In this document: piece after piece, positions 36,700-45,164 of the stretch
How the letters are laid out: the number at the start of each line of letters is the position of its first letter
Position numbering within the stretch: the stretch's first letter is position 1
Assembly (NCBI GenBank): GCA_001873065.1
Contig: MNYM01000026.1
Coordinates: forward strand, 1 to 48,979
DNA from: Flavobacteriaceae bacterium CG2_30_31_66
Lineage (GTDB): Bacteria; Bacteroidota; Bacteroidia; Flavobacteriales; Flavobacteriaceae
Reading direction: 5' to 3'
Length of the DNA: 48,979 nucleotides
Notes under the pieces: model-generated
Databases searched by the model: none
What the model was told of the DNA's origin: nothing
The model's input: the letters and a program-made list of their open reading frames with translations, nothing else
Position numbers and translations under genes: made by a program

Positions 36700-36765
36700 A
36701 ATACAAAACTGATATTTTTCCAATCGGTTTTTTTAACAAAAAACTTAAATTTAAAAAACAAAACA

Positions 36766-37368
36766 TTGATTATCAATAAAAATAAATTTACAAAAGAAGT
36801 TTTAAAATCACTCCTAAAACTCATTATAGCTGGGGTATTTATTGGTCTCTTAAAAAAACAAGATGCAATCATCGCTGTTTTATTACTTTTAAAAATTAGT
36901 CAAAATATTTATTTAGAAATTATAAAACCAAAAACTCACAAAAACTGGATATTGCTAATTGGAATGCTATTAACTGGGTTTGGCGGAATTGTTGGCGAAA
37001 CTTGGGGCGTATTAAATGGTTATTGGGAATATCATGAAGTGCCAAATGAATTGCCTTTGTGGTTGCCATTTGCGTGGATGTTGGCTTTTCATTATTTATA
37101 TAAATTAGAGCGAAATCTAATTCCTTTATTATCAAATCAAACTCAGAAAAATAAAATTTTATTGGCAATAATTTTGGCTTTGATTCTTCCTGCTTTTGGC
37201 GAAATTATTACCATCCAATTAGGAGTTTGGACGTATTATTGGCAATATCAACTTTTTGGAGTTCCATTGTATGCTTTTTTGTGTTTGGTTTTTGTGCATA
37301 TGTTGGTTTATACGATTTTGCATATTATTTGCAAAAAATATCAAATTAAAGATTTGGTGTTTTATTGA
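36766..37368 (+). CDS. Duplicated multi-pass membrane protein, unknown
   Basis: The product has 200 residues with about six hydrophobic segments. The start is TTG 36766; no ATG lies near the frame's beginning. The two halves carry the same motif: GGIVGETWGVLNGYWEYHEV with PLWLPFAWMLAFHYLY, and PAFGEIITIQLGVWTYYWQY with PLYAFLCLVFVHML. The repeated G-E-x6-7-G-x-W-x-Y and P-L-W/Y...H positions indicate an internal duplication. Similar patterns occur in carotenoid-hydratase-like (DUF422) and DUF2878 membrane proteins, and I cannot choose between them. The gene follows the LysM gene and is convergent with bshC. Confidence 0.7.
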   Translation: MIINKNKFTKEVLKSLLKLIIAGVFIGLLKKQDAIIAVLLLLKISQNIYLEIIKPKTHKNWILLIGMLLTGFGGIVGETWGVLNGYWEYHEVPNELPLWLPFAWMLAFHYLYKLERNLIPLLSNQTQKNKILLAIILALILPAFGEIITIQLGVWTYYWQYQLFGVPLYAFLCLVFVHMLVYTILHIICKKYQIKDLVFY

Positions 37369-37502
37369 GAGTCTCAACAGAAAAACAATTCTTTCTTAAA
37401 AAGCAATTGAAAAAAAAAAAATTTCTTAAATTTTCACTGTTTATTTTTGAATGAGAAATATCCCGTGTCAATTCGTGAAGTTCCTTTCTGAAAATGAATG
37501 TT

Positions 37503-39098
37503 CTATGATAACTCTAAAATTGTAAACTCCAATTGCAAAGGCTTGAGCGTTTTTTTGAGAGTTTCAATAAAAACATCTCCATATTCCAAATAATGTTCAG
37601 AAAAATTACGTTGACGTTCTTCCAAACTTTGATTTGGTAAGAGCTCGTTTTGAATTTCGGTAATTCTGCAAACTAAATCTTCTTGTCGTTTTTTTTCTGC
37701 TTTTAATAACCTTTTTTCAAGATAATCCAACCCATTTAGTTGCATTTTTTCCTGTGCATTCACAGCATTTAAAAAAGAAACCGCTGTTTTTTTGGCAACT
37801 ATTTTTAAATCTTCAAATTGTTTTTGTAAAAAAAGTTTTTTCTCTTGAAATTGAAAACCAATTTCTGAGTTTTCAATCACTTTTTCAGAAATTAATTTAT
37901 GCTGATTTAAAAAGATTTCTTCATTGGAAATGGAAAGTTTCTCTATTTTTTTTGATTGTTTAGCACTAAAAACCTGAACAGAATTTCGAAGCAATAAAAT
38001 TGGAAATGGCACCTTAACTTTGTTGAAAAAACCTTTTAATTGCAACCAATAAGCAATCTCACCACCACCACCAATATAACACAAATTGGGCAAAATAATT
38101 TCTTGATACAAAGGTCGTATCAATACATTTGGAGAGAATTTCTCAGGATGATTCTCAACTTCTTTCAAAATTTCATCTTTTGAAAAATGGAGTTTTGTGT
38201 TGTTGATTTTATAAATATCATCCTCAAAAACAATACGTTCTCGCATATTTTTTTCTAAATAAAAAAGATTGATTTTTCGGGGACTTACTTGAATTTTATA
38301 CTCATTTTCCATAGCAATAATAGTTTTTGAAACCTCATGAAACGAAGTTTCGTTCAACAAATCATCTTTGATAAAAGGAATTAAAAGTTGTTTTAATTCG
38401 GGTTTATCTGCGTCCACAATCACCAAACCATACTCAGAAAAAAGTTTGTTTGCTAGGAAAAAAGTAGCTTCAGATAAATTTTCATGTTGTAAATAGGCTT
38501 CAACAAAAAGGTTTTTAAGAAAAGTTGCGTTCTTTGAATTTCCTAAATGCGCAGCAAAAACTTCAAAAACTTCCTCCAATCCAGCTGTTGAAAATCGTCC
38601 AACTGCTCCACCATCTTTTCTATCCCAAGTTACTTTTTTTCCTTTAAAATTGAAGTAATTAATTTCGTCAAAATCATGATCTTCAGTTGCCATCCAATAA
38701 ATTGGAACAAAATTTTTATCTGGAAATTTTTCTGATAATTCCTCACACAAATTGATGGTTGAAATGATTTTATACAAAAAATAAAGCGGTCCAGTAAATA
38801 AATTTAGTTGATGACCCGTTGTTATTGTAAAGGTATTTTCCTGTTGTAAAAGGTCTAAATTAACACCCGTTTTCTCAGAAATATCAGCATTTTGATACTG
38901 AACTTTTAGAGCATTGTATAGTGTAATTCTAGTTTGTAAACTGAAGGAATTTTCTTTTTCTTCTATTTGATTATGAAATCCCTGTATATCTGGAAAATTG
39001 TTGTAAAATGGTTTTAAATTGTCTTTTTTCTCTAAATAATCAAGCATTATTTTTGAGAAAAAACCAGTTTTTTGAAAGGGAATGTGAGTTACTTTCAT
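37503..39098 (-). CDS. bshC: Bacillithiol biosynthesis cysteine-adding enzyme BshC
   Basis: BshC joins cysteine to glucosaminyl malate, the last step of bacillithiol synthesis in the cytoplasm. The ATG at 39098 (MKVTHIPFQKTGFFSKIMLD) gives 531 residues, the usual family length; the longer frame to 39179 lacks an ATG near the family start. Family features are NTFTITTGHQLNLFTGPLYF (written TFTITTGHQLNLFTGPLYFL in part), PIYWMATEDHDFDEINYFNF (W-M-x-x-E-D-H-D) and PNLCYIGGGGEIAYWLQLKG. A coiled coil precedes the C-terminus (residues about 420-500). Its presence means that the organism probably makes bacillithiol. Confidence 0.93.
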   Translation of the reverse strand: MKVTHIPFQKTGFFSKIMLDYLEKKDNLKPFYNNFPDIQGFHNQIEEKENSFSLQTRITLYNALKVQYQNADISEKTGVNLDLLQQENTFTITTGHQLNLFTGPLYFLYKIISTINLCEELSEKFPDKNFVPIYWMATEDHDFDEINYFNFKGKKVTWDRKDGGAVGRFSTAGLEEVFEVFAAHLGNSKNATFLKNLFVEAYLQHENLSEATFFLANKLFSEYGLVIVDADKPELKQLLIPFIKDDLLNETSFHEVSKTIIAMENEYKIQVSPRKINLFYLEKNMRERIVFEDDIYKINNTKLHFSKDEILKEVENHPEKFSPNVLIRPLYQEIILPNLCYIGGGGEIAYWLQLKGFFNKVKVPFPILLLRNSVQVFSAKQSKKIEKLSISNEEIFLNQHKLISEKVIENSEIGFQFQEKKLFLQKQFEDLKIVAKKTAVSFLNAVNAQEKMQLNGLDYLEKRLLKAEKKRQEDLVCRITEIQNELLPNQSLEERQRNFSEHYLEYGDVFIETLKKTLKPLQLEFTILELS

Positions 39099-39270
39099 AG
39101 TGAATTTAAACAAATAAGTAAAAATTGAACTCTTTTTAGTAATTGCATATTTATTAAATAATTTTTCGTAAAAATACAATTAATTTAAAGTTTTGAGGAA
39201 AATCATTTTTAATCTAACAGATTTTTAACGAACATTGAATTTTGCCATTTCTAAAATCTTTTTATTTCCT

Positions 39271-39278
39271 TACATTTG
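39271..39278 (+). promoter_or_regulatory. Predicted -7 box for the M14 peptidase
   Basis: TACATTTG matches TAnnTTTG exactly, 21 bases before the ATG at 39300. A TTTG at 39241-39244 sits 26 bases upstream, slightly too far for a standard -33 box. Confidence 0.45.
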
Positions 39279-39299
39279 ACAAATATCAAACTTATTTTC

Positions 39300-41780
39300 A
39301 TGAAAATACACAAAATTATTTTGGTTGCAATTGTAACAATCAGCAATCTAAACGCTCAAAATATTCAATCACCTTCTGAATTTTTAGGGTACGAAATTGG
39401 TAGCCGTTTTACAAGACATCATAAAGTGGTTGACTATTTTGAATATGTTAGCAAATCACTTCCAAATGTAAAACTCGAAAAATACGGAGAAACAAATGAA
39501 CACAGACCTTTATATATTTTATTTATTTCGTCTGAAGAAAACATTAAAAATTTAGAAGAGATTAGAAAAGCAAATCTTTCTCAAACCGGAATTTTAAAAG
39601 GAAATCTTGATAATAAAATCGCCATTGTTTGGCTCAGTTATAACGTTCATGGAAACGAGGCTTCAAGTACAGAAGCCTCAATGTTAACTCTTTATGAACT
39701 TGTAACTTTAAAAAAAGAGTGGTTAAAAAATACTTTAGTGATTATAGATCCTTGCATCAATCCAGATGGAAGAGATCGTTATGTGAATTGGCATCAACAA
39801 GTAAAAAGTTCGCCTTTTGATATTTCACAAGACGCAAAAGAACACCATGAACCTTGGCCAGGAGGAAGACCAAATCATTATTTATTTGATTTGAATAGAG
39901 ATTGGGCTTGGGCAACACAAATTGAAACACAACAAAGATTGAAAGTTTATAACAAATGGATGCCACATATTCATGTGGATTTTCACGAACAATCCATCAA
40001 CAATCCTTATTATTTTGCACCAGCTGCAGCCCCTTTTCACGAAATTATCACAGAATGGCAACGCAATTTTCAGATAAAAATTGGAAAAAATCATGCTTCT
40101 TATTTTGACAAAGAAGGGTGGTTATATTTCACGAAAGAAAGTTTTGATTTGTTATATCCAAGTTATGGAGATACTTACCCAACTTATGTGGGCGCCATTG
40201 GAATGACCTATGAACAAGCAGGACTTGGACGTGCAGGTTTGGGAATTGAAACTGATAAAGGCGAAATTTTAACGCTAAAAGACAGGGCTTTACATCATAA
40301 AACAACAGGATTGTCAACGGTTGAAATGGCCTCAAAAAATGCTGAAAAAATCAATTCAGAATTCAAAAAATTTTTTTTCAATAGCAATTTGGAGTTCAAA
40401 AGTTATGTCTTAAAAAATGATAATATTGACAAAACTAATCGTTTGAAAAAATTGCTTGACAAACATGAAATTAGCTATGAATATGCCATCAATGAAACTG
40501 TAAAAGGAATACTTTACTCTACTCACGAAGAAGGAAAAATGAACACTTCAGTTGGCGATTTGGTAATTCATACCAATCAACCAAAAGGAAAAATGGTAAA
40601 AGTTTTATTTGAACCAAAAGCATTTTTGGCAGATTCTTTAACCTATGATATTACTGCTTGGTCAATTCCTTATGCACATGGTTTTGAATCAATTGCCTCA
40701 AAAACTATTGTAAATTCATCCAAATCAATAGTTGTAGAAACTGTAAAAAATTCGGTGGATAAAAATGCCTACGCATACATTTCAAAATGGAATAGTTTGG
40801 AGGACGCTGTTTTTTTGGGAGCACTTTTACAAAAAAATATCACTCCTCGATTTTCTCAAAAACCATTTTCAATTGATGGGAAATCTTATGAGAGGGGAAC
40901 CTTAATCATTCTTAGAAATGACAATAAAAATACAGATTTTGATGAAAAATTGATTGAAATTGCAAATAAAAACCAACGAAGTTTATATGCCGTTTCAACA
41001 GGATTTGTAACATCAGGGGCTGATTTTGGTTCTGAGAGTGTGAAACCAATTCAAAAACAAAAAGTAGCATTACTCTCTGGAAATGAGACTTCCTCGTTAA
41101 GTTTTGGGGAAATTTGGCACTTCTTCGAGAGTGATTTACAATATCCAATAACTATATTGAATTCAGATTATTTTGGTAATGTAAACCTCTCTAATTTTGA
41201 TGTCATTATCATTCCTGATGGAGGTTATGATGCTGTGCTTTCAAAAAACATGCTTGATAAATTAACAACTTGGGTACAATCTGGAGGCACAATAATTGCA
41301 ATTGACAACGCTTTGCAAAGTTTTGCGGATGCAGAGGGATTTGCGCTGAAAACGAAAGAAGCCGAGAAAGAAACCGACGTAAAAAACCTAACTTCGTATG
41401 CAGATTTAGAGCGAAAAAATGTGAAAAACATGATTACTGGAGCTATCTTTAAAAGTAAAGTTGACAACACTCATCCTTTAGCATTCGGATATAAGGATAT
41501 TTATTTTTCTTTAAAATTGAGCAATAAATCTTACCAATATCTTGAAAAAGGAATGAATGTAGCTTATTTTGATGCAAATAGTAAAAATATATCAGGTTAT
41601 GCAGGAAGTTTGGCTGTAAAAAACATTTCAGAATCTTTGTTATTTGGCGAAGAACAAAAAGGAAGAGGAAGTATTGTATATATGGTTGACAATCCTTTAT
41701 TTCGTTCTTTTTGGGAAAATGGAAAACTATTTTTAGCAAATGCGGTATTTCTGTTGAATTCGGATGTGATTAAAAAATAA
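39300..41780 (+). CDS. Secreted M14 zinc carboxypeptidase
   Basis: ATG 39300 (MKIHKIILVAIVTISNLNAQ, signal peptide) gives 826 residues. The M14 zinc site is in SYNVHGNEASSTEA (H..E, residue about 118-122), with the second His in HIHVDFHEQSIN; catalytic Glu is in GMTYEQAGLGRAG. A second half at about 590-730 resembles a GATase1/ThuA-like alpha/beta domain (KVALLSGNETSSLSFGEIWH, FDVIIIPDGGYDAV, TWVQSGGTIIAIDNAL). This M14-plus-GATase-like layout is common in Bacteroidota secreted peptidases. It probably degrades peptides in the periplasm or outside. A palindromic terminator follows at 41803. Confidence 0.88.
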   Translation: MKIHKIILVAIVTISNLNAQNIQSPSEFLGYEIGSRFTRHHKVVDYFEYVSKSLPNVKLEKYGETNEHRPLYILFISSEENIKNLEEIRKANLSQTGILKGNLDNKIAIVWLSYNVHGNEASSTEASMLTLYELVTLKKEWLKNTLVIIDPCINPDGRDRYVNWHQQVKSSPFDISQDAKEHHEPWPGGRPNHYLFDLNRDWAWATQIETQQRLKVYNKWMPHIHVDFHEQSINNPYYFAPAAAPFHEIITEWQRNFQIKIGKNHASYFDKEGWLYFTKESFDLLYPSYGDTYPTYVGAIGMTYEQAGLGRAGLGIETDKGEILTLKDRALHHKTTGLSTVEMASKNAEKINSEFKKFFFNSNLEFKSYVLKNDNIDKTNRLKKLLDKHEISYEYAINETVKGILYSTHEEGKMNTSVGDLVIHTNQPKGKMVKVLFEPKAFLADSLTYDITAWSIPYAHGFESIASKTIVNSSKSIVVETVKNSVDKNAYAYISKWNSLEDAVFLGALLQKNITPRFSQKPFSIDGKSYERGTLIILRNDNKNTDFDEKLIEIANKNQRSLYAVSTGFVTSGADFGSESVKPIQKQKVALLSGNETSSLSFGEIWHFFESDLQYPITILNSDYFGNVNLSNFDVIIIPDGGYDAVLSKNMLDKLTTWVQSGGTIIAIDNALQSFADAEGFALKTKEAEKETDVKNLTSYADLERKNVKNMITGAIFKSKVDNTHPLAFGYKDIYFSLKLSNKSYQYLEKGMNVAYFDANSKNISGYAGSLAVKNISESLLFGEEQKGRGSIVYMVDNPLFRSFWENGKLFLANAVFLLNSDVIKK

Positions 41781-41802
41781 TAAGCTAAAAATGAACTTTA
41801 CA

Positions 41803-41838
41803 ACTTACAAGGTTTTGAAAACCTTATAGGTTTTTTAT
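41803..41838 (+). terminator. Terminator after M14 gene, dispersed palindrome family
   Basis: The arms ACTTACAAGGTTTT and AAAACCTTATAGGT pair with one wobble and one mismatch and are followed by a T6 run. The sequence resembles the hairpin at 47210-47242, which suggests a dispersed palindromic element used as terminator. Confidence 0.65.
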
Positions 41839-41913
41839 TTTTAGATATTTATTTTATACCAAAAAGTTTTTAAAATATTGAAGTATTCTTTTTGAAAACG
41901 TATTTTATAGTTA

Positions 41914-41996
41914 TGCAAATTTGCGTTAGGGATTGAAACGGCATCCTTTTTTGAGGCACAAAAAAAACATATAGTGGAAAGCCTGAAAATGCCTAA
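41914..41996 (+). ncRNA. Structured intergenic element (GATTGAAACGGCATCC type)
   Basis: The sequence contains GCGTTAGGGATTGAAACGG, a closing stem GGCAT (41940-41944) with ATGCC (41989-41993), and an inner hairpin TTTTTTG-AGGCA-CAAAAAA, followed by ATATAGTGGAAAGCC. I recall closely similar intergenic tracts in many flavobacterial genomes, without a known function and unverified. It lies between the M14 terminator and the rpsA terminator and may be a small RNA or a dispersed RNA element. The strand is my guess from the recalled orientation. Confidence 0.4.
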
Positions 41997-41998
41997 AT

Positions 41999-42029
41999 AA
42001 AAAAAACCACTGGAATAAATCAGTGGTTT
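41999..42029 (-). terminator. Terminator of rpsA
   Basis: The arms AAACCACTG and CAGTGGTTT (42004-42012 and 42021-42029) form a stem; on the minus strand eight T follow. It works as the rpsA terminator, and the plus strand also has a T tract. Confidence 0.8.
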
Positions 42030-42057
42030 TTAGTTTTATAAAAAGCTTTTAGTAAAA

Positions 42058-43863
42058 TTATTTTTTTGCTTTTTTCGCTTTTGCATCCATTTGTTTTTTC
42101 AAATCTGCCAAACCGTCTCCTAAGTCGCCAAAAGTAGTTTTTTCACTTTCAGTTGCTTTTTTAACAGCAGCTTGTAAGTTTTTCTTCTCTTGTTCTTTGA
42201 AAATAGAAGTGTGCGAAACCACAACTCTTCTATATTCTTTTGAGAATTCTAAAACAACAAATTCAACAGTATCGCCTTTTCCAAGTTTAGTTCCATCTTC
42301 TTTATCTAAGAATCTAACTGGTGCAAAACCTTCAACACCATCTTCAAAAGTAATGACTGCTCCTTTATCGTTTTTATCTTTGATAGTCCCTGTGTGAACA
42401 CTTCCAATTGCGTATGTATCTTCGTGAATATCCCAAGGATTGTCAAGAGTTTGTTTGTGACCAAGGTTTAATTTTCTGTTTTCAACATCCAATTCTAACA
42501 CTTGCACTTTTAATTGATCTCCAACAGTTACAAAATCTGATGGATGTTTGATTTTTTTAGTCCAAGATAAATCAGAAATATATACCAAACCATCAATACC
42601 TTCTTCTAACTCGACGAAAACACCAAAGTTTGTATAGTTTCTTACAGTACCTGTGTGAACAGAACCTACTGGGAATTTCGCAGTTACATCAGTCCAAGGA
42701 TCTGGATGCAATTGTTTCATACCCAAAGACATTTTACGATCTTCTCTGTCAAGAGTTAATATTTGAGCTTCGATTTTATCACCTACTTTCACGAAATCTT
42801 GCGCAGAACGCAAATGCGTTGACCAAGACATTTCTGAAACGTGAATCAATCCTTCAACACCTTGTTCTACTTCAACAAAAGCACCATAATCAGCTAAAAC
42901 GACCACTTCTCCAGTTACTTTATCACCAACTTTTAAGTTTGCATCTAAAGCTTCCCAGGGATGCGCAGATAATTGTTTTAAACCTAATTGAATTCTAGAT
43001 TTGTTATCATCAAAATCTAAAATTACAACGTTTAATTTTTGGTCTAATTCAACTACTTCATTTGGATGGTTGATTCTTGACCAAGATAAGTCTGTGATAT
43101 GAATCAATCCATCAACTCCACCTAAATCTACGAATACACCATAAGAAGTTACGTTTTTCACGACTCCTTCTAATACTTGACCTTTTTCTAATTGGCCAAT
43201 AATTTCTTTTTTCTGTAATTCGATATCAGCTTCAATCAATGCTTTGTGAGAAACGACAACGTTTTTAAATTCATGATTGATTTTCACCACTTTGAATTCC
43301 ATTGTTTTTTCTACGAATTGATCGTAATCTCTAATTGGTTTCACATCAATTTGAGAACCTGGTAAGAATGCTTCAATCCCAAAAATATCTACAATCATTC
43401 CTCCTCTTGTTCTGCATTTTACGAAACCATTTACAACTTCGCCAGTTTCATGAGCATTGTTTACACGCTCCCAAGCTTTGATAACTCTTGCTTTTTTGTG
43501 AGATAATACCAATTGACCAGAAGAATCTTCTCTTTTATCAACTAATACTTCTACTTTGTCGCCAACTGCTAACCCTTGATTGTAACGAAATTCGTTTAAT
43601 GAAATAACGCCTTCTGATTTAGAATTGATGTCGATAATGGCATCTCTATCAGTAATTCTGATCACAGTTCCTTCAATTACATCACGCTCGTTCACGAAAC
43701 CAACTGTACCTTCTAAAGCAGTTTCAAATTGTTTTAACATCTCGTCATCAACAGCGTCAATTCCTTGTTCGAATTTGTGCCAATTGAAGTTTTCTAAAAA
43801 TTGTTGTGGGTTTACTGCTTCTACTGTTGCAGGTTGTGTTTGTGTGTTTGTTTCTTCAGACAT
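42058..43863 (-). CDS. rpsA: 30S ribosomal protein S1
   Basis: S1 binds mRNA leaders on the 30S subunit. The product has 601 residues with six S1 OB-fold domains, for example IEGTVIRITDRDAIIDINSK, LEGVVKNVTSYGVFVDLGGV, VTGEVVVLADYGAFVEVEQG, HTGTVRNYTNFGVFVELEEG and HTGTIKDKNDKGAVITFEDG. The acidic N-terminus (about 1-45) and basic Lys/Ala tail (KKQMDAKAKKAKK) are typical of Bacteroidota S1. In this phylum S1 is thought to be central because most mRNAs lack Shine-Dalgarno sequences. A 115-base structured leader and a consensus -7 box (43987-43994) precede it. Confidence 0.97.
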   Translation of the reverse strand: MSEETNTQTQPATVEAVNPQQFLENFNWHKFEQGIDAVDDEMLKQFETALEGTVGFVNERDVIEGTVIRITDRDAIIDINSKSEGVISLNEFRYNQGLAVGDKVEVLVDKREDSSGQLVLSHKKARVIKAWERVNNAHETGEVVNGFVKCRTRGGMIVDIFGIEAFLPGSQIDVKPIRDYDQFVEKTMEFKVVKINHEFKNVVVSHKALIEADIELQKKEIIGQLEKGQVLEGVVKNVTSYGVFVDLGGVDGLIHITDLSWSRINHPNEVVELDQKLNVVILDFDDNKSRIQLGLKQLSAHPWEALDANLKVGDKVTGEVVVLADYGAFVEVEQGVEGLIHVSEMSWSTHLRSAQDFVKVGDKIEAQILTLDREDRKMSLGMKQLHPDPWTDVTAKFPVGSVHTGTVRNYTNFGVFVELEEGIDGLVYISDLSWTKKIKHPSDFVTVGDQLKVQVLELDVENRKLNLGHKQTLDNPWDIHEDTYAIGSVHTGTIKDKNDKGAVITFEDGVEGFAPVRFLDKEDGTKLGKGDTVEFVVLEFSKEYRRVVVSHTSIFKEQEKKNLQAAVKKATESEKTTFGDLGDGLADLKKQMDAKAKKAKK

Positions 43864-43884
43864 TTCTGAAAATTAAATTTGTAT

Positions 43885-43983
43885 CTTATTGTTTTTCAGA
43901 TTTTTAACGATAAAAACGATAAGAGAAGTTTTTATAAATTGTTTTTTTTAATTCCTTTTTCAAATCTGTTATCGCAAAAAGGA
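43885..43983 (-). promoter_or_regulatory. Structured leader of rpsA
   Basis: Two hairpins can form in the presumed 5' UTR: arms TCCTTTTT/AAAAAGGA (43976-43983 and 43953-43960, 15-nt loop) and a near-perfect 12-bp stem (43912-43923 with 43885-43896, one mismatch). A leader of this size upstream of a ribosomal protein gene may mediate autoregulation by S1; this is inference. Confidence 0.35.
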
Positions 43984-43986
43984 GTG

Positions 43987-43994
43987 CAAATTTA
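43987..43994 (-). promoter_or_regulatory. Predicted -7 box for rpsA
   Basis: On the minus strand this reads TAAATTTG, exact TAnnTTTG, about 125 bases before the rpsA ATG. Confidence 0.45.
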
Positions 43995-44051
43995 TAAAAA
44001 ATACTTGATTTTAAGCTATTTACCCACAAAATAAATTTTATTTTATTCAAC

Positions 44052-44059
44052 TATATTTG
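44052..44059 (+). promoter_or_regulatory. Predicted -7 box for the ridA-like gene
   Basis: TATATTTG matches TAnnTTTG exactly, 20 bases before the ATG at 44079. Confidence 0.4.
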
Positions 44060-44078
44060 CTTTGAAAATCAAAAACTT

Positions 44079-44530
44079 ATGAAAACACCTTTCAATAAAA
44101 TCGTCTTACTAATAATTTTAATTAGTTTTTCGTGCGCAAATGAAAAAAATCCAGATATAAAATTTCACAAATCGCAGGATGAAAGCAGAAAAAATACACC
44201 ATTTTCTAAAGTTACGCAAGTTGGAAATCTTTATTTTTAACAGGGCAAATTGGCAAAAATCACAAAACAGGAAAATTGGTTGAAGGTGGCATTGAAGCTG
44301 AAACTGCTCAAGTCATCAAAAATATTGAAACTGTTTTAAAAAATCATCAAATGAGCTTAAAAGATGTCGTAAAATGCACCGTAATTTTGGCAGATATTGA
44401 AGATTTTTCAAAAATGAATGCCGTATATTCCAAATTTTTTGTTGATAATTTACCAGCAAGAACTACCTTTGCAGCCAATTTAGTAGCAAATGCAAAAATT
44501 GAAATTGAAGTGATCGCTGCAAAAAAATAA
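44079..44530 (+). pseudogene. RidA-family lipoprotein gene with a -1 frameshift
   Basis: ATG 44079 begins a lipoprotein signal (MKTPFNKIVLLIILISFSCA, lipobox ISFSC) and runs to a TAA at 44238. The reading then continues in the -1 frame from TTA 44237 through LTGQIGKNHKTGKLVEGGIE to the stop at 44530, which is a complete RidA (YjgF) domain with IKNIETVLKNHQMSLKDVVK, PARTTFAANLVANAKIEIEV. The two halves join exactly if one T is added to the five-T run at 44234-44238. This is either a disabling deletion, a sequencing error, or a slip site (the TTT codon at 44235 can slip back by one base, with the stop codon waiting in the A site). RidA proteins hydrolyse reactive imines; a lipoprotein form is unusual. 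queE follows one base after the stop. Confidence 0.82.
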
Positions 44531-44531
44531 G

Positions 44532-45161
44532 ATGGATAAACACACACAAGAACTAGTCAACAAAGGACTCATGCTCCCTTTAATGGAGGCATTTTACACC
44601 ATTCAGGGAGAAGGATATCACACAGGAAAAGCTGCTTATTTTATCAGAGTGGGTGGCTGCGATGTGGGTTGTCATTGGTGTGATGTAAAAGAAAGTTGGA
44701 ATGCAGATTTGCATCCTCCAACATTGGCAAAAGAAATTGTTGAAACTGCAAAAAAATACTCAAATACAGTGGTCATTACTGGTGGAGAGCCTTTGATGTG
44801 GTCTATGGATTTTATCACAAATCTGTTGCAAGAAAACAATATGAAAACACATATTGAAACTTCTGGAGCGTATTCTTTTTCAGGAAAATGGGATTGGTTT
44901 TGCTTGTCACCAAAAAAAACAAAGTTGCCTTTGGACGAAGTTTATCCAGAAGCGGATGAGTTAAAAATGATCATTCACAACAAAAGCGATTTTGATTTCG
45001 CAGAACAACAAGCAGCAAAAGTTTCTGAAAAATGCGAACTTTTTTTACAACCTGAATGGAGTAAAAAAGAAAAAATGACTCCTGAAATTGTAGATTATGT
45101 GATGAAAAATCCAAAATGGAAAATTTCTTTACAAACGCATAAATATTTGAATATTCCTTAA
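44532..45161 (+). CDS. queE: 7-carboxy-7-deazaguanine synthase QueE
   Basis: QueE is the radical-SAM step of queuosine (7-deazaguanine) synthesis, converting CPH4 to CDG. The product has 209 residues. The radical-SAM ligands are in RVGGCDVGCHWCDVKESW: the three Cys in C-x3-C-x2-C arrangement, residues about 43-50. The N-terminal substrate part is YTIQGEGYHTGKAAYFIRVG, and VITGGEPLMW matches the GGE/GEP SAM-binding motif. C-terminal IETSGAYSF is a further family motif. The gene lies one base after the frameshifted ridA-like gene, which probably forms an operon with it. Confidence 0.92.
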   Translation: MDKHTQELVNKGLMLPLMEAFYTIQGEGYHTGKAAYFIRVGGCDVGCHWCDVKESWNADLHPPTLAKEIVETAKKYSNTVVITGGEPLMWSMDFITNLLQENNMKTHIETSGAYSFSGKWDWFCLSPKKTKLPLDEVYPEADELKMIIHNKSDFDFAEQQAAKVSEKCELFLQPEWSKKEKMTPEIVDYVMKNPKWKISLQTHKYLNIP

Positions 45162-45164
45162 TAG

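Noticed and set aside
41914..41996. Transposon end
   Set aside because: No terminal repeats or target-site duplication visible, so kept as RNA-like element.
42630..42998. Plus-strand ORF inside rpsA
   Set aside because: Shadow of the repeated S1 domains.
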